A stretch of 64,000 nt of DNA from Chelonoidis abingdonii (Eukaryota > Chordata > Testudines > Testudinidae). The position numbers and the translations under genes were made by a program. Where the stretch lies: assembly GCF_003597395.2 (NCBI RefSeq), contig NC_133773.1:121829080-121893079 (forward strand), written 5' to 3'. Of the stretch, positions 47,931 through 57,839 are shown piece by piece. Position 1 is the stretch's first letter. Every line of letters starts with the position of its first letter. Below the pieces are notes generated by a model. It worked only from the letters and a program-made list of their open reading frames with translations, had not been told where the DNA came from and searched no databases.

Positions 47931-47943
47931 TGGGAATCACCTC

Positions 47944-48040
47944 ATTGGAACTGATATGAGCAAGCACTCGAAGAAGAAAAGACGGTTACTCACCTTTGTA
48001 ACTGTTGTTCTTCGAGATGTGTTATTCATATCCATTTCAA
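47944..48040 (+). repeat. Internal complementary region of DIRS element
   Basis: ATTGGAACTGATATGAGCAAG through CACTCGAAGAAG is the inverse of the extreme left end (42188-42221), and AAAAGACGGTTACTCACC with TTTGTAACTGTTGTTCTTCG is the inverse of the extreme right end (about 48241-48286). The junction AAG-AAAAGACGG brings both termini together. In the DIRS model this region serves as a splint that joins the ends into a circle. Confidence 0.9.
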
Positions 48041-48071
48041 ACTCGCTCTCCTTCCCTTCTGTCAGAGTAGC

Positions 48072-48286
48072 TGGCAAGAAGGAACTGAAGGGCCGTTGGG
48101 TCAGCAGGGATATATATCCAGCACCATAGCGGCGCCACTAAAGGAGGTGCCCAGCCTACCCACCAAGTGTTGCGAGGGTAAAAATCTTCCGACGAGCGTG
48201 CACGCAGCATGCGCACACCTAATTGGAATGGATATGAGCAACACATCTCGAAGAACAACAGTTACAAAGGTGAGTAACCGTCTTTT
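48072..48286 (-). repeat. Right inverted terminal repeat of DIRS element
   Basis: Inverse of the left repeat (AAGAAGGAACTGAAGGGCC, GGGATATATATCCAGC, AAATCTTCCGACGAGC, CACACCTAATTGGAATGG), with an extra outer extension of about 45 bp ending GTAACCGTCTTTT that the left repeat lacks. Confidence 0.9.
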
Positions 48287-49521
48287 TCTGCATACTGTAA
48301 AATCAGATGTTTTCACTTTCTCAAATCTAATTTTACATAAACAGAAGAAACAACATATGATGAAGCAAAAGGTGAATGATCATTCTCTTTGATTTTATCT
48401 TCAGGCTTTGCTTTTATTCTGACGGATGACACTTGTGTTTGACTTCCTTTTATAAAACTTTTTTACAATTTTTCTTTGACCTGTGCATCCCTGAATGTAA
48501 ATATTTACATTTTGCACTTCCACTGCATCTTCCAACTGAGGTCATTGTATGTAGAGATTATGTGATGGAGTGGTGTGATGAAATTTTTATCTGCATGAGT
48601 TTGGGATGGCCACATTACTCAAGGGAGTTGTTCTGGTCATCCCAAATCTCTAAAATGTGTAAAGCTTAAAAATATTGATACTATTTTTCATATTTATCCA
48701 CATATAAAAGTTCTTGGAATTTTGAGTCCAACTGTGCAGGCCTCTGGGGTAGAGGAAAATTAAAACAAAACAAATTTTAGAAACTCCAAAAAATTATCCA
48801 AAATAGTTTTCTCATAAAGAATGTAATGAGTTCAAGATATCTTGGAATTGTTTGAGGATTAACAGTAAATGCTCCTAGAGTAATAGTTTTAGGCCAAAAG
48901 GAACCATTAGATCATCTAGTCTGACCACCTGTATGTCACAGTCCATTAGATTACACCCCATGGCCCCTGTATTGAGCCTAATAACTTGTATTTGGCTAAA
49001 GCCTATCTTCCAAAAAGTGTTGTGTCCCACTGGAGAAGCTGTGAATGCATACATCTTGTTTCAGTAGTGTGCACCTTCCATTTCTAGCCATGAAGACTCA
49101 TAAGAAATGAGACCTTAAATCTGCTACTCAGTCACAAAGTGAATAGTCTCTGTGCTGGGGAAGAAATTCCACATTTGCTGAGGAAAGAGGAAAAGATTGT
49201 TCTTGCAGTCTTCTTTAAAATGGTGGTTCTTTGAGGCTGCTCGTAGAGTTGCTATGTTAGAAGTCCACATGGAGATAGATAAGTGAAGCAGAGGGTTGGT
49301 GAAACATAAAATATGTATTATTAATCAAATTTATCATGTGGCTATCATATCGCCACTTCAAATAGGTAGATATGTATTAGTGTATGTTACATATACCCGA
49401 ATGCAAGCTTTTGTGTGTATGTATATTGTATTACACACAAAAGAACACTAAGCCCAGCCTAGTGGAAAGTCAAGCACTCAAATTAGGAAATATCAAAATT
49501 CAGGTTGCACGTACAATCTTA
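48287..49521. other. Non-coding stretch with a CR1 tail
   Basis: At about 48878-48985 TTTTAGGCCAAAAGGAACCA and GATCATCTAGTCTGACCACC form an antisense CR1 3' tail. Nothing else is recognised. Confidence 0.55.
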
Positions 49522-49891
49522 ATGATGTCTGGTCAACACTATGGAGTTATATCAACATAAGGCAGCTTACGTTAACCTAAAAATGTCTGTATCTACACTA
49601 CCAGATCCCTCGCATTGCTGTAACTTTCCTGCTATGTTGATTTAATGACTCCACCTCCGTGAGAGGTGTAGTGCTTAAGTCAATGTCGTTAAGTCAACGT
49701 AGCAGCAGTGTAGACACTGTCTTGCTTACGTTGACTTAGATGACCTCCAGGAAGTGTCCCACAATGCTCCACTGTGACCGCTCTTGTCACCATTCTCAAC
49801 TCTGCTGCCCAGTAGCCAGGAACACAGGAAAGAGTCCCTCCCCTGTTAAAAGACCAGGAACTTTTGAATTTCCATTTCCTGTTTGTTCGGC

Positions 49892-50145
49892 ATGGAGAGC
49901 TCCCCCCGCCCCGCCAAGAGCCACATGGATACTTCAGAGGAGTCGGAGTCCTGAGCCACCCCAGGCAATGCTGAGGAGGAGGTGTTGGATGAGGGAGAAA
50001 ATGGGAGACAGGCAAGTGGGGGATCCATTGTCCTGGAGAGCCAGGAGTTATTTGTAACTCCGGAGTAGTCCAGCCAGTCACAGTGCCACAGCATGGCTGA
50101 ATGTGATACCGAGGAAGGAACCTGTGGGGAGTACGCATTTAGCAT
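49892..50145 (+). pseudogene. Harbinger accessory ORF, N-proximal acidic part
   Basis: From ATG 49892 the frame reads MESSPRPAKSHMDTSEESES, a stop, then an acidic stretch (NAEEEVLDEGENG) and SQELFVTPE before a second stop. It resembles the acidic middle of the Myb/SANT-like accessory protein of Harbinger elements, which helps import and target the transposase. The Myb/SANT part itself was not seen. Confidence 0.45.
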
Positions 50146-51274
50146 TAATATTGTGAGGGTACATGTTCTTATTTGCTATTTTTTATTTAAATAGCTAGTG
50201 GTGGTAGAGTGGCTATCTGCTTCTTGGTGGCTGGACCTGCTAGTCAGAGCGTGCCCTGTGAAACAGATTGTTTATGTACACAGGGATGTCCTGGGAATTC
50301 TCCATAGAGAGCTCCAGGAAAATTTCATGAAGGTAGTCTGCAATCTATTATAGAAGGTTTTTGGGGATGGCTGCCTTATTTCTTCCACCATGGTAGGACA
50401 CTTTCCCATGTCACTCCAATATTAGTTCGGCAAGCATCATCGCAGTACATCGCATAGCAGCATAAGGACCTGGTCTGTACCTGGAGGCATGCAGCAGCTG
50501 TTCCCTTTCCACCTCTCTTACCTTCAAGAGCATGATATCAGCTAGGGTCATCTATGGGAGATGGTGGTAGTATTCATTTAAACTGCTCAAACCACAAACA
50601 GTAGTGCTTTTGTGCCCCCCCTTGTGATAGCTCACCCCTTCCCCCACCACTGGACAGGGATGCCGGAACCTGGCAGGTCAATGGGACAGGAGTGCTGGAA
50701 TTGGGGGGGGCATGGCCACCCACGGTTTAACATGGGTATAGTTTGTGTGGCAGGGGTCAGCATTGCCCCCGCAAATTGCAAGCCTCAGGCAGGCAGGGTG
50801 CGGGCACATAGACCAGGTGCTGCTTTTGAGCATTCATCCCCCTGCCCAGAGCAGGTGGAGAGTCTGGGACTCCCCACAGTGGCCCAGGCTCCCATGGTGT
50901 CTCTTACTACTGCTTGGGACCAGCTTCTGGACTGGGCAAGGGGTGGTGCCTTGGGTGCCAGAGAGCAGCAGCGGCTATGGGGGGTGGTGGTGAAGGAAAA
51001 TATGATGGCTATAGCCCACCGCAAGCCCCCCTCCTCACCCCAGCATTGCCCCTGCTGAGGCTTGCCATTTGGGGGGAGGAATGCCAGTCCCTGACCTCCA
51101 CACTATGCCCATGTTACAAAGGGGAGGTGTCATGGCCCACTGGCCACCCTAGTTCTGCCACAGGTTACCTCTCCACTGCCACAGATGTTCTGACACCCCT
51201 GCCCAGGGATGTACTCACGATGGCTGGGAAAGCAAACAGGTTCAATGAACACCTTGCTTAGATTCAGGAGAGTG
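50146..51274. repeat. Non-coding Harbinger interior and GC-rich insertion
   Basis: 50150-50580 is element interior without an open frame. From about 50590 the composition turns GC-rich with CAGG/CTGG-rich sequence resembling 25072-25912. Open frames there overlap on both strands and are compositional. Confidence 0.45.
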
Positions 51275-51282
51275 ATTTTTAT

Positions 51283-52929
51283 TAGGGCTGTTGAGTGATT
51301 AAAAAAATTCATCATGATTAATCACGTGATAAAAAAATTAATCGCGATTAATCACACTGTTAAACAATAATCAAATGCCATTAATTTAAATATTTTTGCA
51401 TGTTTACTATATTTTCAAATATATTGATTTCAATTACAACACAGAATATATAGTGTACAGTGCGCATTTTAGATTTTTTTTATTACAAATATTTGCACTG
51501 TAAAAAAAATAAATAGTATTTTTCAATTCACCTCATACAAGTACTGCAGTGCAATCTCTTTATCATGAAAGTTGAACTTACAAATGCAGAATTATGTACA
51601 AAAAACTGCATTCAAAAATAAAACAATGTAAAATTTTAGAGTCTGCAAGTCCACTCAGTCCTACTTCTTGTTCAGCCAATCGCTCAGACAAACAAGTTTG
51701 TTTACATTTGTAGGAGATAATGCTACCCGCTTTTGTTTACATTGTCATCTGAAAGTGAAAACAGGTGTTCTCATGGCACTGCTATAGCCAGCATTGCAAG
51801 ATATTTACATGCTAAATGAGCTAAAGATTCCTATGTCCCTTCATGCTTGAACCACCTTTCCAGGGGACATGCGTCCATGCTGATGACGGGTTCTGATCAG
51901 TAACAACCCAAAGCAGTGCATACTGAATCATGTTCATTTTCATCACCTGAGTCAGATACCACCAGCCGAAGGTTGATTTTCTTTTTTGGTGGTCCGGGTT
52001 CTGTAGTTTTCACATTGGAGGGTTACTCTTTTAAGATATCTGAAAGCATGCTCCACACCTCGTTCCTCTGAGATTTTGGAAAGCAGTTCAGATTCTTAAA
52101 CTTTGGGTTGAATGCTGTAGCTATCTTTAGAAATCTCACATTGGTACCTTCTTTGTGTTTTGTCAAATCTGCAGTGAAAGTGTTCTTAAAATGAAAGCAT
52201 GTGCGTGACTGCTACAACATGAAATGTATGGCAGAATGCAGGGTAAAACAGCAGGGGAAATACAATTCTTCCCCAAGGTGTTTAGTCACAAATTTAATTA
52301 ATGCATCATTTTTTTTTAATGAGCATCATCAGCATGGAAGCATGTCCTTTGGAATGGTGGCTGAAGCATGAAGGGGCATACGAATGTTCAGCATATCTGG
52401 CACGCAAATACCTTGCAATGCTGGCTACAAAAGTGCCATGCAAATGCCTGTTCTCACTTTCTGGAGACATTGTAAATAAGAAGTGGACAGCATTGTCTGC
52501 TGTAAATGTAAACAAACTTCTTTGTCTTAGCGATTGGCTGAACAAGAAGTAGGACTGAGTGGACTTGTAGGCTCTGAAGTTTTACACTGTTTTGTTTTTG
52601 AGTGCAGTTGCATAACAAAAAAAATAGAATGAGTTTCACTTTCACAACAAAGAGATTGCACTACAGTACTTGTACGAGGTGAACAGAAAAATACCATTTC
52701 TTTTGTTTATCATTTTTACAGTGCAAATATTTGTAATAAAAAAACCTACACTTTGATTTCAATTACAACACAGAATACAATATATCCGAAAATGTTGGAA
52801 AAACATCTAAAATAATTAATAAATTTCCATTGGTATTCTATTGTTTAACTGTGATTAAAACTGTGATTAATCATGATTAATTTTTTTTAGTTAATCGTGT
52901 GAGTTAACTGTGATTAATTGACAGCCCTG
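51283..52929. mobile_element. Nested fold-back hAT element
   Basis: Termini TAGGGCTGTTGAGTGATTAA and, inverted, CAGGGCTGTCAATTAATCAC; ATTTTTAT flanks both ends perfectly (51275-51282 and 52930-52937). The left arm (51283 to about 51885) is an inverted copy of the right arm (about 52318-52929), and both derive from the 3' part of an hAT transposase gene plus its terminal sequence. In effect the element has two 3' ends. Confidence 0.85.
52301..52552 (+). pseudogene. hAT transposase C-terminal dimerisation domain remnant
   Basis: The open frame contains EWWLKHEGAYECSAYLARKY, LFSLSGDIVNKKWTALS and VNKLLCLSDWLNKK, the hATC dimerisation signature (WW...A-x-x-L...F-S-x-x-G). It ends naturally at a stop near 52551. 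Only the C-terminal third is present; the catalytic core and BED finger are missing. An inverted, more damaged copy of the same segment lies in the left arm. Confidence 0.75.
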
Positions 52930-53082
52930 ATTTTTATATAGCAGGTCTGCACTGGACATTGGATCTGCGCTGACAATGGTTCCTTTGTGCTTTGCATGTT
53001 TTACAGCTGAGAAGTGTGGCCTTCAATTCTTTCTCCACACTGGCAGAGAGGCTCTCACAAATAAGATGATGGTGAAAGAGAA

Positions 53083-53310
53083 TGCACAATGATATGTTTA
53101 ATGAGATAATCAACACCTCTGGGACAGTGGACTCTGAGCAGAGGGCATGGAGGATTGCTCTCAGAAAAAATGAACATGGAAATTTTGAGCAGAACAAAAG
53201 CTCAGGATAATGAGCATGGTAAACAGCAAGAAATGCTGAGGATTCTGAAGGAACAAACAGATATGCTGAGGCATCTGGTAGACCTTCAGGAGAAACACCT
53301 TGAAACTTGA
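53083..53310 (+). pseudogene. Harbinger accessory ORF, C-terminal coiled coil
   Basis: A plus-strand frame near 53200-53307 reads KQQEMLRILKEQTDMLRHLV then DLQEKHLET and a stop. This leucine-heptad end is characteristic of the Myb/SANT-like accessory proteins of these transposons. It lies 3 kb from the N-proximal remnant because of later insertions. Confidence 0.6.
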
Positions 53311-53554
53311 CTTCCTCTACATCCCATCCAGAACGTGAGTCCAACATCACTGTACTCCTCCTCCCCGCTCATACATGGATGTGTGACAGGCAAAGCTGGT
53401 GTGATTTTGAACAGAAGATGAATGTGCTTTTTCCCTCCCAGTTGTATTCCCCTGCATTTCTGAGGTTTACTTCTGTGACATATATTTCTGTTTTTATATC
53501 TGTGTGCAATAAAAGTCAATTTCTTGAAAATGAAATAACCTTTATTACTTCAGA

Positions 53555-53690
53555 GTGTGGGGGGCAGGGAGAGGGAAACTGAGGCACAGAGGGAGGATGT
53601 GAACGAGTTCACATAGAGCCAAAGCTGTGAATAGAACCCAAGAATCCTTGCTCCCATCCCTTCCACACTCTAAGCAGTAGCCCACACTCC
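53555..53690 (-). mobile_element. MIR-like SINE fragment
   Basis: GGGAAACTGAGGCACAGAGG and AATAGAACCCAAGAATCCTTG follow antisense MIR order. Confidence 0.45.
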
Positions 53691-54099
53691 CCTCACTCAT
53701 GGCAGCCACAGTGGTGGCCTCTGTGAAGTATTAGTTGGTGGGTCTCAACCCATTCCCAGGGCATCAAGTACACCCCCCTCACCGGCAGTGTCTTTGGAGA
53801 AGCCACAGACTGAATTGAGCGTGGGGTTGTCTGCCCAGCTGTAGCAAGGGAGGGGGCTCTAATGGTTGTAGTGGGTGGGGGCTGGGAGTCATTTTTAGAG
53901 CAAATCAAGAGGTGTATTTCCAAGGTTACATTACTATACACAGAGCAATCACAGCAAGGTTCAGACTATTGGCAGGTTCAACACAGAAAAGCAACACATT
54001 AGTGTGGGTCGTTAATAAAATGGGTTTTCAAAGCCTCCCTGAGCCGCATTGCTCCCCGCTGAACTCTTATAGTCCTGGTATCTGGCTGCTCAACATTAG

Positions 54100-55114
54100 C
54101 AGACAGCTTATCCAACTCTATGTCCCACCCTGTGGAAACTTCTTGTCTCCCTTTGCTTCACAGATATTATGAAGCACACAGGAGGCAGCTATGAGGGCTA
54201 ACCTCGTGAACAAACTGTGCCAGCAACCCTTCAAGCAGACAAAGCACATTCAACTGCCATTCCGGACTTGCTGAGCCTGCTGCTGAAGCGCTCCTTGCTG
54301 CTGATGTCTGGTGTACGACTTCATGAGCCATGGGAGTAAGGAGTAGATTGAGTCTCCAGGATTACTATTGGCATTTCAGCATCTCCTATGGTGATTTTGC
54401 AGTCCAGAAAGAAAGTCCCTGCTTGCAGCTTTCTGAACAGGCCTGTGTTCTTAAAGATGTGTGGGTCATGCACCTTCCCGAACCATCCCATGGTGATGTC
54501 AGTAAAACATCCCTGGTGATCACCAGCGCTTGCAACACCACTGAAAACTATCCCTTTCTGTTTATATATTCTGTGGCAAGGGGAAGGTGGTGTGGTGACA
54601 AGATAGGGATATGCATGCCACCTATTGCCCCACTGCAGTTAGGGAACCTCAATGTGGCAAAACCATCCAATATCTCCTGCATATTGCCCAGAGTCACTAC
54701 CCTTCCTAGCAGAAGGTGATTAATGGCCCTTTATACTTGAATCACAGCACCCCCCACAGTGAATTTCCTGACTTTAAATTGATTCCCAGCTGACTGGTAG
54801 CAGTCTGGCATTGCAAATTTCCACACCGTGATCACTACTCACTTCTCCACTGTCAGAGCAGATCTCATTTTAGTGTCGCTGCACTGCAGGGCTGGGGCAA
54901 ACGCTGCACACAGTTCCTGGAAAGTGGTCTTGTGAGTCTGAAAGTTCTGCAGCCACTGCTTGTCATCCCATACCTGCATAACAATGTGATCCCACCAGTC
55001 AGTACTTGTTTCTTGGGACCAGAATTGGCACTGCACCATGTTCAGCTGCTCTGTGACTGTCAACAGCAACCAGGAATTGTTTTGTTCTATGGCTTCCAGC
55101 CAGGCTACTTCCAT
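54100..55114 (-). pseudogene. Harbinger transposase (decayed)
   Basis: The minus-strand open piece 54839-55114 ends with WDDKQWLQNFQTHKTTFQEL and LQCSDTKMRSALTVEK, the N-terminal helical part of PIF/Harbinger DDE transposases. Further left on the minus strand, PWLMKSYTRHQQQ (about 54320) and SCVLHNICEAKG (about 54160) are the C-terminal landmarks. The catalytic core between them is present only as shifted, stop-rich sequence. It would cut and paste the element at 3-bp targets. Confidence 0.7.
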
Positions 55115-55571
55115 GCAGCAGTTCCTCTCGCAGCTCTAGAAATACTGCAGGATAAAGTGTGTTGTGTTTGCAACACTCACCACAATAGTGCACAGCTGTG
55201 CGAGGTCCGTGCTTCTCTAAAGATGGTGGATGCATGGGTATGCCAGGCTTTTGAAAAAAGGTATGAAATATGGGATGTGGATGAAATCAGGGGAGGGAGA
55301 AAACTGCATCATGGGATGTTAAAGCCCTGCTCCCAGTCACTCCTGCAAGAATGTTTTGTTCCCATGAGGCATTGCTAGCCCTTCCCAAAACTCCCTATGG
55401 CAAGTTGCACTATGGGATAGCTACCCATGGTGCACTGCTCTCTGCATGGATGCAAGCACTGCTAATTAAGACGTGCTCCACCAACACAAGGAGTGTGGTA
55501 TGGAAATGCACAACTGACTGCATGTCGACTGACCTTAAGTTGATTTAAGTTTGTAGTGTAAACATGGCCTG

Positions 55572-56789
55572 AATCTTTAATTTTGTAACCACATACTCCT
55601 TTTCCCATGGGAATTTTGCCACATTCTGTGCACAGGGAATATACATACTTATCTTATAGGCAGTGCTAGTACAAGGCTGTTAAGGTTGGCTTACAATCCC
55701 ACTATAAGACCCTGTTTTAAGTTGCCTACAATTTTATCAATTTTTAACCTTTTGGGCTGAAATTTTACATGCTGGTTGTCTGCTTTTGTCTGACCTTTGA
55801 GGGGAAATTTCAAAATGATTGAGTTGTTTCCAAGAATGAGGCTAAGGAAATATATGTTGTTTTGCCTAGGTTAACAAATTCTGGAAACTTCGTTTTAAAG
55901 AAACTCCACTATTCCCATGCTTTAGAGCAGGGACTTGAAATTTGACAGAGGCAGAGGGTAGCCTTTTTATCAGATATTGCCTTTTGCCATCTCTGTGAAA
56001 ACTTGCCCAAATTTGGACCAGTTATAAACCTTTGAAAAATCTCAAATCACATATGTTCAGTAGAGACGTGCTAGAGTTTAACAGCTAAAATCTCTGAAGA
56101 ATCCACCTCACTGAGCATGCTCGAGGCTCTCACAGCTCTTAGCAGAGGCAGCATGTACCATCTCCTCACAGCACCTACTACTGACCTGACTGCATATGTT
56201 CAGTTGCTCTTTGAAGTTGAAACATACTTCAGCCTAGGACTACAGGGGGCTGAGAAAGAAGAATTTCCCCTGTAATGACTGGGTGCTCCAGGTGGGAATG
56301 GGGCCAGGTACTGGAACTGAAACTGAGATCCTGTTTTTCTTGGACACTCAGTAATCCCATTCCTGCCACCAGCCAATGTAGAGGAAGAAGTTGTCTGACT
56401 CAGTCTTAGCTAGACCAGCAGGAAGAGGAAAGAGTAGATTGCGACAAAGAGTCTCACCAGAGTGGTAGTGGGGACTGTAACTGACAGTGGTTGGGGAAAG
56501 AAACTAGGAGAAGGAGGGGGAAGGGAATTTTGGAACTTGGAGTCATGAGGGAAATGGTGATAGACTGAAGCCAGGGGATGGGGAAGGGGAACAGGGAAAG
56601 ACTGGGACTGGCTGCACAAGGTGATTGGGACTCTAAGTCATTGGGGGAGAACGGGACAAAAGTGTTGACATTCAGCAACCATTGAAGTCGCTTGGAGCTG
56701 TGCTTGGTTACATAAAGTGCCATATAATGCTTAATATTCTGAAAAATCGGATCCTAGATGTATCAAGTTGGGCACCCAGAAGTAGTGGA
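55572..56789. other. Non-coding stretch
   Basis: No feature recognised. Confidence 0.45.
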
Positions 56790-56905
56790 CACTTTTGACT
56801 TAGTTTCTCTGTGCCTCAGTTTCCCATCTGTAAAAGGGGAGATAATACCACCATCTCCCATCATAGGGATATTGTGAAGATAAAATGTTTGTGAAGCACT
56901 CCAAT
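56790..56905 (+). mobile_element. MIR-type SINE fragment
   Basis: TTTCTCTGTGCCTCAGTTTCCC, CATCTGTAAAAGGGGAGATAATACC and GTGAAGATAAAATG match the MIR downstream half. Confidence 0.65.
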
Positions 56906-57127
56906 ACTATAGCAATGAATTCTGTGGGAAAGCTCTTGAGGAAATTAATAATTCTGTCTTCAGAGCAGGGTTGACTAGTGTGCTATAACTAACACCAAAG
57001 GACATGCACTGAACAACGAGGATAAAAAATATTGAATACCTGCTCTTTAACTGAACACCCTCCATCTTGTGCAGTGTACTGAATGAGTAGGGGGTCCTAT
57101 GGAAAAAGATATGGCATGTAATTAAAG

Positions 57128-57494
57128 CAGCGGTTCTTCAAACACCTTGCGCCTCCCCCCCTCTTCTGACAACCAAAAATTACTACACAACCGCAGGAGA
57201 GAGGACCAAAACCTGAGTCCACCTGAGCCCTGCCTCCCGGGTCAGTGGGGTCAAAACCAAAAGCCTTCAGCCCTGGGTGGGGGCCTGTAATCCGAGCCCC
57301 GCCGCCCAGGGCTGAAGCCAAAGCCTGAGTCCCATGCCCAGGGTTGAAGCCCTCGGGCTTGGGCCCCGGGTAGTGGGGCTTGGGCTCTGCCTTCAGTCCT
57401 GGGCACCAGGAAGTCTAATGCCAGCCCTGGCAACCTCATTAAAAGAGAGTCGTGACCCACATTGGGGTCCTGATCCACAGTTTGAGAACTGCTG
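57128..57494. mobile_element. hAT element with 8-bp target duplication
   Basis: Starts CAGCGGTTCTTCAAAC and ends GTTTGAGAACTGCTG. AATTAAAG flanks both sides perfectly (57120-57127 and 57495-57502). The GC-rich body with GGGCTGAAGCC-type units is typical of the family. It lies about 700 bp upstream of SORCS2 exon 1. Confidence 0.9.
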
Positions 57495-57839
57495 AATTAA
57501 AGTATTTTTATCATATGCATTTACACAATGGGGTGGAATTGAGGTTGCACAGACAATCTTAATTCTGGCAATTCCTAATGTTTTTGAGTTTTTGACTTTG
57601 CAACCTTAATGCTCTTTTAATGTGTCTTGTGTGCATGTAATCATATACAAACCCACAACATTATTTATCAAGCACTTATTCTGTACAAGGCTGAGCACAA
57701 GTCACAGGAGAAGGACAGTTCCTGTGACCTAGACACACTTTGAAGCCCAGAAGATGGAGTAACTTGTGACAGCGTGGAGTAGTTCTGTTCACTTCTGGTG
57801 GGCATTCACACACAAAGAACATTCAAGAACTGCAGGAGT

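Larger units (their letters stand above)
42188..48286 (+). mobile_element. DIRS-type tyrosine-recombinase retrotransposon
   Basis: A 6.1-kb element with inverted terminal repeats of about 190 bp, three coding regions in DIRS order (Gag, RT/RNase H/methyltransferase-like, tyrosine recombinase) and an internal complementary region before the right repeat. DIRS elements lack integrase and LTRs: the RNA is copied into a circle, and the recombinase inserts it without target duplication. None is visible here. The RT and RNase H catalytic motifs are intact, but point stops and a frameshift break the coding regions. Confidence 0.9.
49522..55571. mobile_element. PIF/Harbinger DNA transposon (decayed, interrupted)
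   Basis: The left end GGTCAACACTATGGAGTTATA with ATCAACATAAGG, and the right end, inverse of CAGGCCATGTTTACACTACA with AAATCAACTTAAGG, form imperfect inverted termini. Inside are a transposase remnant on the minus strand and an accessory-protein remnant on the plus strand, the two-gene layout of Harbinger elements. An hAT element (51283-52929) and a GC-rich repeat (about 50590-51260) interrupt it. The 3-bp target duplication could not be fixed because the ends have drifted. Confidence 0.7.
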
